64,000 bases of DNA, taken from contig JAIWNE010000097.1 of assembly GCA_025331445.1 (NCBI GenBank), positions 61,506-125,505 on the forward strand. Reading direction: 5' to 3'. Source of the stretch: Blakeslea trispora. Lineage: Eukaryota; Mucoromycota; Mucoromycetes; Mucorales; Choanephoraceae. Below, one piece after another: positions 10,585-21,272 of the stretch. The notes beneath the pieces are model-generated. The model did no database searches. It was not told the DNA's origin and was given only the letters and a program-made list of their open reading frames with translations. Each line of letters starts with the position of its first letter. Positions within the stretch are counted from its first letter, which is position 1. Made by a program: the position numbers and the translations under genes.

Positions 10585-11379
10585 ATGTCAGACAATAGAC
10601 GGAGTAAAACAAGTACACTTGGCCTAATCCTTAGCTTCATCGGTATGACTGGTCTTGTGCTATCGATTGTCACCCTCTTGCCTATAAATGCATACAATAT
10701 CTACACAACCATCACTACTATCTGCAAATTACTTGCATTTGAGCAAAAGAGGACAAACAAAGATTGGGAAGAATTATCTCCAGAGGCAATACTCTACCTC
10801 GTTTTTCTGAGTGGATCGTGTTGCTCCAGTATGTTTGAAATAGGCGCCACTTTCTTGGTCTGTGGTCGACATCAAGTATCCAAAGAAGAACAAGAAGGTA
10901 CAAACCGAGATAGCGAATTAGCAACTCAGCAATTGGGCATGAAACAGTATCATGGTAATGCTATGTTGGATCATCCTTCTACACAACGACCGATATCGCG
11001 TTATGATCCACGTACATCATGGTTTATCCGTATCATTGGTTTTACCATTTTACTTCAGATCATATTTTCTTTACTCGGTAAGTTAAAAGAAGAAAAAAAA
11101 AAAAGCAAAAAAAAAAGAAAAAAAGGGCTCAACCTATTGTTTAAAGGAACACATATTCTGTTCAAGTTAAAAAGTGATATTTCGGTGATACCAAAAGAAA
11201 TACAAGACAATACTTACATCTCTTGTGCTATTTTATGGATCAACTATGTCTCTTTACTTGTGTTTTGCTTTGTGCTCTTATTTGCATCTTTCTGTATCTT
11301 GATTGGCGCCCATAGACATCCATATCCTAAATCAAGTGGAAACGATTCTGAAGAATCAAGACCCCTCATCATTACATAG
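10585..11379 (+). CDS. Uncharacterised four-helix membrane protein
   Basis: I do not recognise this family. Two exons, 10585-11077 and 11147-11379, encode 241 residues. The intervening 69 nt (GTAAGT ... TTTAAAG) is in frame and would add a lysine-rich insert if retained, so the intron is inferred from the donor and composition. Four hydrophobic helices are visible: about 12-35 (LGLILSFIGMTGLVLSIVTL), 68-93 (AILYLVFLSG and onward), 145-165 (WFIRIIGFTILLQII) and 200-228 (WINYVSLLVFCFVLLFASFC). A polar, Gln/His/Arg-rich cytosol-like loop lies between helices 2 and 3. The layout resembles small tetraspan or claudin-type proteins, but no signature motif is present. The acidic C-terminal tail ends SEESRPLIIT. 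Confidence 0.65.
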   Translation: MSDNRRSKTSTLGLILSFIGMTGLVLSIVTLLPINAYNIYTTITTICKLLAFEQKRTNKDWEELSPEAILYLVFLSGSCCSSMFEIGATFLVCGRHQVSKEEQEGTNRDSELATQQLGMKQYHGNAMLDHPSTQRPISRYDPRTSWFIRIIGFTILLQIIFSLLGKLKEEKKKSKKKRKKGLNLLFKGTHILFKLKSDISVIPKEIQDNTYISCAILWINYVSLLVFCFVLLFASFCILIGAHRHPYPKSSGNDSEESRPLIIT

Positions 11380-12475
11380 AAACTCCACCCAAAAAAAAAA
11401 GAAGAAAATTGTATATATATATAAATATGTGTGTGCGTGTGTTCATTTCACTTTCAAAACCCTTTTATTACTAATCTGACTTGATTGTTGTACTATTTCA
11501 TTGTTCTTGCTTTTTTTTTTTGCTATTCCCCTTTTATATATATATCTAATTTTGAATGAAATGAGCTGCATATGAAAGCATATATAAGAGAGGTTTAATA
11601 AGTATCAAATTAGTTTGATAGATACAATGGATAAAAATCCCAATCATATACTAAGGAGTATGTAAGCAATAAGAGATATAAAGCATTGCTTTGTTTCCTA
11701 TCCAAAAAAAGAAAGAAGTTGATGATAGAAAGAGAGACATAAAGATGAGTCCATCTCGAAAAAGTTAGATGCTGGGTTTAGTTTTGGTCCTTTATGAGTC
11801 AAACAAATTGACAGATAATGCAATGCTATCAATTAGATAAAACAAGAAAGAAACAATAAAGAGACAAAGTGACTTTCTGAACAATTGCACTTTCATTTCT
11901 AGCATGATGAATTTCCCAACTGCATTTTTTTTTCTCGAAAAAAAGAAGTATACCTAGTATATTCCAAGTTGCTTGTACCTCTTCCTTTCATTCTTCACTT
12001 CCTTTGTCTGTTTCCGAGAAAAGAGAACACATAAAAGTTGGTGCTGCACATTTAGAGTTCATACGCTTGTAACATAACAAGACAAGAGACAAAGATTGAA
12101 CTGCTTGACTTTTTCTCTATCTCTTTTTATGCTTCAAGAAAGGAAATATAGTTCCATCCGAGCGGACTAATACTCACACTATCTATTGAAGGTCACTTTA
12201 CGAAAAAAAAAAAAAAAGCGATTGATAAGATTAGCTATATCATGAGAACTTTAGCAATCAAACATTTTTTTTTAATTGGGAAATCCCCGATCTATCTTGC
12301 AGTACATGTAAGAAAATCATATGTAAACATTCAACATCGTTATCTAACTTTGACCTGGAACACACAAAAAAAAAAAGAGTCTTTGTGATATAAAAACCAA
12401 GTGAATTTCATCTCTTTCTTCTTTTTCTACACTTCATTACTCTTCTTTTTTTTTTTTCTTTTGGTAGTAAAAAAA
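11380..12475. other. Intergenic, no gene seen
   Basis: About 1.1 kb of AT-rich DNA between two plus-strand genes. It holds the 3' UTR of the membrane-protein gene and the promoter of the purine permease, with A- and T-homopolymers (e.g. about 12201-12215) and a C/T tract ahead of the permease start. No open frame with coding character and no RNA gene was recognised. Confidence 0.6.
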
Positions 12476-14555
12476 ATGACTTTAAATGTTGATGAAAAAT
12501 ATTCAGCGGAAGACATACAAGTAGAAACAGTACAAGACTCTCAAGATCTTTACCCACCTGTTATTCAGCCTACAAAAAAATGGAAATCCATCAAACAAAA
12601 ACTAACTACAAGAAATGGCTGGATTGGTGATTATGATTACAAGGCACTATGGTATATAAAAAAAGTCTTTTTTTTAACACTAGAGAAAAAAAAAAGAATA
12701 ATGTTTAACCTGTAAATTTAGTATGCCTGTTCTTCCTTTTATGAAAAGAACAAACAATGGCTCACCTTTCTATGGACCTGATGATGATATACCAATTCTT
12801 GTAACAATATTGATGGGAATTCAACGTATGTAATCAAGCACATTTTTTATATCAATTAAATTTATATTTATACCATTTAGACTTTTTGGCCGTTATTGGA
12901 GCCATTATTACACCTACTATACTTATTTCGGGCTCTGGTAGCTCTAATCTTAATTTCGATGCATCCACACAACAATATATGGTATCAGCTTCTTTAATTG
13001 TTTCTGGTATAATGAGGTAGATACATATTGAGCAAATTATATATATATGGAATGACTTGACAAAAAAAAAGCCTTGTACAGATTCTTCGCTTCCGTATAC
13101 CAAGAACGCCATACTATATTGGTGTTGGATTACTTCAAATCTCAGGTGTGTCATTTGCTAATATTGCTGCTGCTCAGGCAATTATCAGTAACATGTACAA
13201 AAGTGGAGCCTGTCCAACTCGATTGCTTGAAGATGGAACTATTGAACATTTGTCTTGTCCTAATGCTTTTGGTGCCGTACTAGGTACACAGGTATATATA
13301 TATATATATACTAATACACACACACATACAAAAAGACCAGTGATTGATCTTGTTTCTTTCTCTCTAGATGATTTGCTCTTTATTGTCATTTATTGTTAGT
13401 TTCTTACCTCCTCGTGCTATTCGCAAGTTATTCCCCAAAATTGTAATGGGTATCGTGCTGACAATCATTGGTATTTCTCTATTATCTTCTTCAATGAAGA
13501 ATTGGGCAGGTGGCTCTGGCCCATGCATGGGTCGTCCTTCTACAGGCACATTTGCTCTATGTCCCAACATTCATGCACCCAATGCTCAAGCTTGGGGAAG
13601 TCCTGTCAACTTTGGTCTGGGCGCCTCTGTCTTTTTTACAATCATCTTGATTGAATTGGTTGGCTCGGTCTTTTTGAAGAACATCTCTGTTGTCATTGGT
13701 CTCTTATTAGGTTGTGTCATTACTGCATCTGTAGGCATGTTTGATGGGTCAGGCATTGCTTCCGCTCCAGCCATCACATTTCTCTGGGTCAAGCATTTCA
13801 ACCTTTCGGTCTATGGACCAGGTATCATACCTTTCTTATTTGTCCAACTGGATATGATCATTGAGTGCTTGGGCGACTTGACGGCTGCCTGTGATGTCTC
13901 TGGTCTGCCTATTGAGGGCAAAGAGTATGAGCAGCGGTGTCAAGGAGGTCTTTTGGCAGATGGTCTCTCTGGTATCTTTTCGGGATTAGGCACCAGTATG
14001 GGTGTGGTTACGTTCAGTCAGAACAATGGTATTATTGCAGTGACACGATGTGCCAATCGTCGGGCAGGTGCTGTTTGTGCTTCCCTCTTGATTCTCTGTG
14101 GTATTTTTGGCAAGATCTCAGCTGCCTTTCTGGCTATCCCATCACCCTTGATTGGTGGTATGACTGTATTTTTGTTTGCCTCTGTAGCTACCTCTGGTAT
14201 TCGAATTTTAGGTTATCTTGCCTGGACACGTCGTGATCGTGTGATTGTTGCTGCCTCACTTGCTATTGCATTAGGTGTTACCTTGGTACCTGATTGGTTT
14301 AGTTATGTGCTGCCTTCTTTTGAAAACGAGTCGCTTCAAGGTTTGATGGATGCTGTTGATACAGTCATCAGTACAGGCTATATCATTGGTGGTATCATGT
14401 CGATTGTCCTCAATCTGGTCTTGCCTTATGATTTTCTTCCAGAACAGAAAAGTGCTTCAGAAGAACAGACATTAAGTGGTGCTCAAAGGGTGTTTGTGAT
14501 GGAGGACAACAAAAAGAAAGCTGTCTATCAGACAGATGAAGAGTCTACTGTGTAG
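12476..14555 (+). CDS. Purine (uric acid/xanthine) permease, UapA-type NAT/NCS2 transporter
   Basis: Five exons: 12476-12651, 12722-12825, 12881-13016, 13072-13291 and 13368-14555, giving 607 residues, all phases closing. After a cytosolic N terminus come the fungal NAT landmarks: GDYDYKAL, LPFMKRTN.SPFYGPDDDIP, GIQHFLAVIGAIITPTI, and in exon 5 the long transmembrane array. The NAT signature is clear at about residues 425-440 (TFSQNNGIIAVTR), matching the Q-N-N-G ... T-R substrate-selectivity motif of Aspergillus UapA/UapC. Family members import uric acid and xanthine by proton symport at the plasma membrane, supporting purine use as a nitrogen source. The C-terminal tail is charged (EEQTLS..., DNKKKAV). 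Confidence 0.93.
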
Positions 14556-15071
14556 AACTTTTATTCTGCAACACTAGACTGTATTACTAGCAATTGTTGT
14601 TTATCAACCACACTATTATTCTGTAACTTTTTTAATATATCTATATTATTTTCTGCCTAGTTCAACTGGCTCTCAATTTAGTTGCTATTTTATTTAAAGT
14701 TAGGTTTGTACCATGTCGTGTATTACAAGTATTGATTTCGTCTTTGACATTCCATGTTCATTTACTTTTTTTCACAAAGAACTTTGATAAAATACTTGTA
14801 TAATAGGAAACAAATAAAACAAAAGCATCATCTACTGTCTCTACAAAACATGATTTATTTTTCTGCAGAACAAGCATCGATATAAGCTGTATTGCTGCTC
14901 GAGATCCACCAGACGCATCTCATTCACTGTTATTTCGCAAAGCCTCGGCATAAATGAAAAAAAGGTCTATAATTCAATGGGATGGCTAACAAAACCTGAC
15001 TCAACCACATTAGATTCCTTACTTGTGTATCATCCATCAAATACATCCTACTTGGACAAGGATTTTCTTTA
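14556..15071. other. Intergenic between convergent genes
   Basis: A 516-bp spacer holding the 3' UTRs of the purine permease and the O-fucosyltransferase-like gene. AATAAA-like signals occur near 14813. Nothing coding is seen. Confidence 0.6.
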
Positions 15072-16529
15072 TTAATACAGATAAAAAGAAGATTGATTAT
15101 ATCCCTGTTCTTTTAGGATCCAAGCCTCATTTAACTCCCCAATGTATTTAGAGAAAGTCGACCGAGGCGTGATGAAAATCCGTCTTGCGTGTGCAGCTAC
15201 CATTGCATCTACCAATGGTATTAGATATGATTTAAGAGATTTGTTGGGACTAAACATGCAATGCATCGAATCCAACGGGTCCATCAGTTCACTTGGTATA
15301 TCGCTCAATGTCAGAGTACAAGGAAAGTAGTCGAACCATTCCAGCAGTCTACTGTTTTCTCCTCGAATATTCTTATGGTCTGTAGCAATATAAACAACAG
15401 CTCTTGATCCAATATGATCCATCGAGTCCCGGAAATCGGGCGATACATTCTCACACAAGTTAGACCAAGGTGGTAAACTAAGATCTTGTTGTGGATCAAT
15501 ATAGATAGGATGAGCAGGAGGAGGAGGAGGCTTGGGTAAGCTTGTCAGGACACCAAACTCATTGTAGGGAGGTAGGGGTGGCACAGGTATACCGGTAGCA
15601 ATGGACATGTTGCGTTCGAATTGATGTAGGTTTTCAGTAGCTTGTTTACGGAAGGGAACATCTTTTAATCGAAAATGAATCGCATTGAATGTAGCTTTTC
15701 CACCCAAGTGCTGAACAATGTTGGCTACTGTTTCTCCTAATGGCGTGTCAAGACGATACTGAAGTACTGAGGTAATTAGTTGTTGCAACTCAATATGTTC
15801 TGGTTTGGCCATATTCATTCGAGTCGATCCAAAGACACCACCCAAAAACAGCAAGGTTTCCTCTCTCTTTTGCCAATGTTGAGGTGTGAATATCTTGTAG
15901 AACTTTCGACCGGTAAAGGACTCGACAAAATTAGATCCGTTATTCAGTATACGGTTTGCTTCTTCTATATCTTCATACAATCTCCAGTCGTACAGGTGTT
16001 CATCCCGATGAACAAAGGTATCATTGTCGTCTACGCCAAGATCGCGCTGCAGTAAATCAAACGATACTGTCTCTCTAAATTCGACCTTGACATAGGGTTC
16101 AAGCTGACTAAAGTCGTGTAATTGGTGCCATGGGATAGCAGCAAACTGGTTATATTCAGCACATTTGCTTCGTTGTAAATAACTTGAGATCTGACCAGGT
16201 GTAGGTGGTTGGCAGATGGACTCGAAATCTTTAGGTGTTGTTAGCCAGTTGAGATGATCAAGCAGTTGTTCCATCGGCATCCACCCAACAACACTGCCTA
16301 AAAATGCTGGTGGCACAATAAGCGTTCTTTTCAGAATAGCAGCCAGCAATAAAGCATTGGCTAGCTCGATACGCTGATTAGATAGGCCAGAGTGTGGTAG
16401 ATAGGCCAGATACTTTTCTCTTTTGCTGAAAGAAGGCTGTTGTACAAATAAATAGTAAAGAAGAAAGACCAGGCTTGTCAGCAATATACTCAACAGAGTC
16501 ACTGATACTTTTCTATTTTTAATCCACAT
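15072..16529 (-). CDS. Type II membrane glycosyltransferase, O-fucosyltransferase-like
   Basis: Uninterrupted 485-residue frame. Residues about 10-30 form a single signal-anchor helix (LLSILLTSLVFLLYYLF), giving Golgi/ER type II topology. The luminal part opens with LPHSGLSNQRIELANALLLAAIL and LIVPPAFLG, the start of the GDP-fucose O-fucosyltransferase fold (PF10250-like). Later blocks are FNAIHFRLKDVPF, VYIATDHKN and the C-terminal MVAAHARRIFITPRSTFSKYI, corresponding to the GDP-binding half. Fungal relatives have uncertain acceptors, so the substrate is not predicted. A Pro-rich insert (PPLPPYNEF ... KPPPPPAHP) lies at about 320-345. The next gene upstream (XRCC4-like) is divergent. Confidence 0.75.
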   Translation of the reverse strand: MWIKNRKVSVTLLSILLTSLVFLLYYLFVQQPSFSKREKYLAYLPHSGLSNQRIELANALLLAAILKRTLIVPPAFLGSVVGWMPMEQLLDHLNWLTTPKDFESICQPPTPGQISSYLQRSKCAEYNQFAAIPWHQLHDFSQLEPYVKVEFRETVSFDLLQRDLGVDDNDTFVHRDEHLYDWRLYEDIEEANRILNNGSNFVESFTGRKFYKIFTPQHWQKREETLLFLGGVFGSTRMNMAKPEHIELQQLITSVLQYRLDTPLGETVANIVQHLGGKATFNAIHFRLKDVPFRKQATENLHQFERNMSIATGIPVPPLPPYNEFGVLTSLPKPPPPPAHPIYIDPQQDLSLPPWSNLCENVSPDFRDSMDHIGSRAVVYIATDHKNIRGENSRLLEWFDYFPCTLTLSDIPSELMDPLDSMHCMFSPNKSLKSYLIPLVDAMVAAHARRIFITPRSTFSKYIGELNEAWILKEQGYNQSSFYLY

Positions 16530-17573
16530 ATTTCTGGATTCTATGTGTTAATGTGTTGTTTTTTCGAAAATCTTTGTTTTCGAAAACAAAGAAAAAGAAA
16601 ACAAGTTTTATGGTATAAAATGATAATTAGAAAGTCTATAATTAACAAAGAAAAAAAGAAAAGAAAAAAAGAGATTCCTAGAATATCAGTGCAGAATTAT
16701 ATATATAAAAAAAAAAAAAAAAATTGGGTTACCTTCAAGCATAAATTCAAACTCCGATCAAGGCCCTGAAATTCAATTGGTCAAATTTATTAATTTTATT
16801 TTTACTTTATTAAATCTTTGTTTATGGTATTTTCGGCAAATGATTTATTCTTTCTTTTTTCTTTTTTTTTTTTTTTTTTTTTTTTTTGCCAAGAGAGATA
16901 ATAGGCAAGAAACAAAAAACTGTTGATTTTTTTTGGATCGACTTCATTTATTGCTAAATCTGAATTCTATAGCAGAGACTCAGCATATAGAAAACGCGTT
17001 AACAAGTGTTTTTTATTTAAGCATTTCTTTCAAAAGAGACAAAAGCTTGCTATAAATTCAGAGTTGTTTCACTAATCTCAATGTTTGTACAGCCGTAATT
17101 TCAAAAGTGGGGGGTCTAAATGTAACGAAATATATTGCCAAGCAACAAAGGGCCCATCTCCTATTTCTCTTTTTTTTAAATTTATATTGCTTACATAAAT
17201 TGAGGTATTGGTTGATGTTTGAAATGCTCTCAATGAGTGAACATTGTTCAGTATTCACTCAAGAACCAATTTCATTCTATATTTGAGTTATGGATCAGCT
17301 ACAGAATTCATTCCAATACACACAAAAAGACTCATGGTGATCCATAAGCCTCACTAAAATCATTGAAAGAGCTGAAATGGACAAGGATGGCCATTTATAC
17401 GATGAGATGCAAAAGAGAAGAGAGAGAGGAATGACGTCCAATGTTATGCTGTGTTCAAACGAAACAATAAAATACCTTCTTAATAACAGGCTGCGTACAG
17501 GTTTACAATATTCAAATTCAGAATGATTTAAGTAACGAACTACAAGACTATTTTGCAGACACTCTTTAGCATC
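16530..17573. other. Intergenic with poly(T) tract and a possible small coding remnant
   Basis: This 1.04-kb spacer between divergent genes contains a T tract of about 25 bases near 16862-16887. On the plus strand at about 17290-17526 there is a short stretch that translates with coding-like character (e.g. IIERAEMDKDGHLYDEM) but has no complete gene model; see findings. No RNA gene was recognised. Confidence 0.5.
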
Positions 17574-18586
17574 ATGGTTCATTTGTATTCATTCTATGAT
17601 TCTGTTGCAGAAAAGGAAACCTTTCATATTCAGTGCGAGTGGTTTGGAAACAAAGTAGAACTGAACAAAGATAAAGAATGTGATTTAGACTATTGTCTTG
17701 TTACCATCACAAATCTCAATGACTATTGGACTTGTAAAAGTAATGTCTAGAACAAGAAAAAAAAGTTTCTTATAAACTAAACACTCCTTTTTTATAAAGT
17801 CAGTAAAAGTCTTTTACTTGAACGATTTCAAGTGAGCAATGCGCTGACGGAAGATCATAGAGATGCTGTTCTTACAGCAGCACTTCAGGGTGAACAGTCC
17901 ATCTATGGCGATCGACTTGAATGGAGAGTCTCTAGACACCAAGAAGAGCAAGAAAAACTTCAAGTAAAGAAAAAAAAAAAGGGCGACAATAGAATGTGGA
18001 TAGTCATGATTGTTTACTAAACATTGGTTATTCTAGATGAAATTACGAACCTATGATGACGATGTTGCCTTGACAGCAGGTACATTTCTACTTGAAAAAG
18101 TAATAGACACATCCGAAAGAACCGAGTTGCATCAAAGTTGGTTCAAGCATTGTGCTATTGCTTCTCGTGTTTGCACTGTAAGTGGATGGATAGAAATAGG
18201 AAAGGCAGTATTTGACTATGATTCAGGAATCCAATCGAGCCTTACAACAGCGTATTCAAGATGCTGAAAAGGCATGTAGTGAATACAAAGAAACAATTGA
18301 AATCATGACAGCCAAGACACATCAGAGCAAATTCATCATGCTCGATAAATTCACCAATCTTCTCAACTCAAAAAAGCGAAAAGCAAAGGCTTACAAAGAC
18401 GAATACAAAAGATCAAGCAAGAAGCGAGCAACACAAGTCAGTTTAGAGATAAAACAAGAATCTAAACCAACGGTTGAATCCCTTGAAGTTCAGACGAAAG
18501 CCAAGTCTGCCAGTTTACCCTTAAGTCATGAAGATGACTCTGATTTCTCGGATGATGATATTGCTTGCCCTCAAACTGTTCGTTAA
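17574..18586 (+). CDS. XRCC4-like non-homologous end-joining protein
   Basis: Four exons: 17574-17739, 17800-17963, 18037-18177 and 18227-18586, giving 276 residues with closing phases. The N-terminal head begins VHLYSFYD.. with a beta-rich FHIQCEWFG segment and DLDYCLVTITNLNDYWTC, matching the XRCC4 head. A long helical stalk follows (SNRALQQRIQDAEKACSEYKE), then LDKFTNLLNSKKRKAKAYKDE, which aligns by eye with the ligase IV-binding and post-stalk region of XRCC4. The C terminus is acidic (HEDDSDFSDDDIA), with candidate phosphorylation sites. The expected role is scaffolding DNA ligase IV during double-strand break repair. Low sequence conservation is normal for this family, so the call is good but not certain. 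Confidence 0.72.
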
Positions 18587-18700
18587 TTTATCATGATACC
18601 CCCCCTTATATAGTTGCATAAAATGTACAGTCCTCTCTTTTCTCACTTTCTTTGTATTATACATATAAAAAAAGAAAAATATATATAAAAGAAATATAGT

Positions 18701-19763
18701 CTAAAGTGTAACAATATGCCCCAAGATATCTGATAAGGTAAGTAAGCCTATTAACTTGTATGTTTCAGGCTCTATCACAACTAAACGATAGACTCTTTTT
18801 CTTCGAATGGTCTTGAATATTGAATATAGAGTGTCGTTTAGAGTACATGTACATACACCAGGATAATCCTATTGAGAGAGAAAGATATATATACTTTAGT
18901 TAAAAAAACTTGTATTTTTTTGAGTGAAATTACCTTTGGCCTTGATTTCAGTGTCTCACTCACTGGCAAATCAAGTGCATTGTATTTCTCGGATCGAACA
19001 AGACTCTATTTCTATTTGTTAGACTGCATTAGAAAAATATTAGAAAAAAAAAAGAGGAACAGATTTTACCATGACATCAATAGTATCATATAGATTCAAT
19101 ACAACTCCATTTTCATCCACAATAGGTACTGCACTGATATTCAAGTCAGCCAACAGCTGGATGATCTGAATGACAGGTGTTGACAGAGAAGCAGTAGCCA
19201 CTTGGTTCCCATAAGTGCCAATCTTGAGTTCAGCCAAAGGTATCTTTAGAATCTCGGTTTGTTTGAAATTACTAGCTATGAACTTCAAGAGTCGATATTG
19301 TGTCAAGACACTAATGATCATCGTTGTCTGACCATCGTCAATGAGAGGAATGCGATGCGCCCTTGTTTGAGACATCAGGACAGCTGCGTCAAACAAGGTG
19401 GTTGTGGGATGCGCGCTTATCATTGTGTCCTGTTTTGTCAATTGATGAATACGTAAATGATCGATTTCCTGTTGAAGTTTGGGGTTTGTGTAATAGTATT
19501 GGATGAGACTGATAAAGTCGCTCACTGTCAACATGCCTGCAAATTCCTGTGTCTCACTTGACCAAAGAGGTGCTGATACAATGCCTAATCGTCTATGAAT
19601 CGCTTTGTTTCCTTTCCCATTTATTTTCTCTTACTTTTTGCTTACCATTCTGTACGAGTATACCAAGCGCTTTTTTCACTGTGAGTTGAGTATCAAATAC
19701 AACAAGTTTAAAGCTGATGGGTAAAACGTCATAACATGTATGTAGTTTTAAGAATTCATTCAT
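18701..19763 (-). CDS. SNF4: SNF4, gamma subunit of AMPK/SNF1 kinase
   Basis: Four exons: 19646-19763, 19070-19584, 18934-19005 and 18701-18868, giving 290 residues from the chosen ATG. Landmarks are HTCYDVLPISFKLVVFDT, IVSAPLWSSETQEFAGMLTVSDFISLIQYYY, RIPLID, SVLTQYRLLKFIA, TPVIQIIQLLADLNISAVPIVDENG and the final LIGLLTLSDILGHIV. These are the four CBS motifs (two Bateman domains) that bind adenine nucleotides. A further upstream coding exon is possible, because an acceptor-like TTCAACCAG lies just 5' of the chosen start. Yeast Snf4 is 322 residues, so about 20 N-terminal residues may be missing. It is divergent from the PAS kinase gene. Confidence 0.92.
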
Positions 19764-21272
19764 CACAGAGTTTTCTTGATTATTTTCTGGTTGAAGAAAA
19801 AAAGTAAACAAACAAAAGGCAAAGATAGATAGAAAAAAAGAAAAGAAAAAAAAAACATAATTTTGCCCCAACAAAGATAATGCAGATAAAGTGAAATGTA
19901 TCAGATCCGCAAACTTTAATTTTCAAATGGCGTTACTGAATTGTTTTGTTTAGGGCCAGCTTACATTTCTCTATCGAGCCATACAGTGCTTCCCCACTTC
20001 CTTTCTACTGCTAAAATTCAACTTTGTTCAAGGATAGTATATACTAAAGAAGTATCTTAAAAGAGGACTCAATTAAATCGGCTACCCAATCAATTGGCAA
20101 GAGAAACATGCATAAACTTTTATTCGAGATCTCTGTTTTCATTGAAACAATGAATACTCGCTTGTTTGATAGCAATAAAACCTTTATATAAGCGTACAGC
20201 AGTTTAGTGCATGAATACAGCGTGATCACTACTTGTTCGATAAGAGTCGAAAGAACTTACATAATACTACTTGTTGCAATCAATAGACTCATACTCATGC
20301 TCAGAATTCATCAAAGCATAGCAAGTAAATCAAAAGAGAGCCATGTATAGAACCGATGGCAAAAAGAAACAACCTTTTCTTTTGTTTGCAAAATCCATTA
20401 CTCTTTTCTAAACCAAACAGTAGCAAACAACTGCTTTATTCTACTTTGTTACTTGAAAGAAATGGATCTTATTTTTCTTCAAGTCTAAAACATTATCCTG
20501 GCACAAAGAAAGTCCTCTAAGGATTTGCCTTTTTCGAGATGTATTGTTCTATAAACAAATAAAACAACAACAAAAAAAAGGAAACGCTTAAAGAAATGAG
20601 TAAAATTCATTATAGACTTTATTCATCCAAGTTGTCTCTAAAACAATAAGCCAAAACTCAAGATCTGGATAAATAGCATTTATCGAGACTTGCAAGTGTT
20701 TTGAACACCCCATCATGAACCATGGCTGGCTGTCTCTTTGTAGTCCTCATCCGCTTTTAGAGACACTTTTTGAATAAAATAGAGTGTGGTTTATCTTGTA
20801 GCAAACTGGCTAATGCTTGAGGTAACCTTTTTGTTTTGTTTAAACAGAAAAGAAATGACATGGATTTTACTCGTTTGATAACACATAAACAGCCTAGACC
20901 TGTTTTTGACATGTAAAATCCAACACGTTACACATCATGTCTTTGCCCTGGTTTACTCTCCAAGCGCTTTGCATGATTGGTGTATTAGTGTTGTCCTACC
21001 CTTTCAATTTTGTAATAGAGCTCCTGGTCTACCAATCAGATACTTGACTTCAAGAAAGAATACACTTTGTTTTGATTGAATTGAAACCCCCTATAAAGTA
21101 TTTCTCTTCTTATTAATTTGTTTCCCTCTTTTTCTTTCTTTCTTTTTCTTTACTTTGCTTTTTTTAGGGCTCTTTTTATAAGCCCATCCTATTTATTTAG
21201 TAATAAAGACATACAACAAAAAAAAAAGATATAGCTTGTATTACACTAGATATACAATGATCATGAACAGCA
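19764..21272. promoter_or_regulatory. Long divergent intergenic region between SNF4 and PAS kinase
   Basis: About 1.5 kb without coding character separates two energy-sensing kinase genes transcribed in opposite directions. Simple C/T tracts occur at about 21118-21170 near the PAS kinase start. No specific factor site is claimed. A 5' exon of SNF4 could lie in the first 200 bp. Confidence 0.5.

Noticed and set aside
13174..13801. Antisense open frames under the purine permease
   Set aside because: They are shadows of the permease exons in the opposite strand and have no independent start or splice structure.
16862..16887. Long T tract as a functional terminator
   Set aside because: There is no adjacent Pol III gene; similar A/T homopolymers are scattered throughout the spacers.
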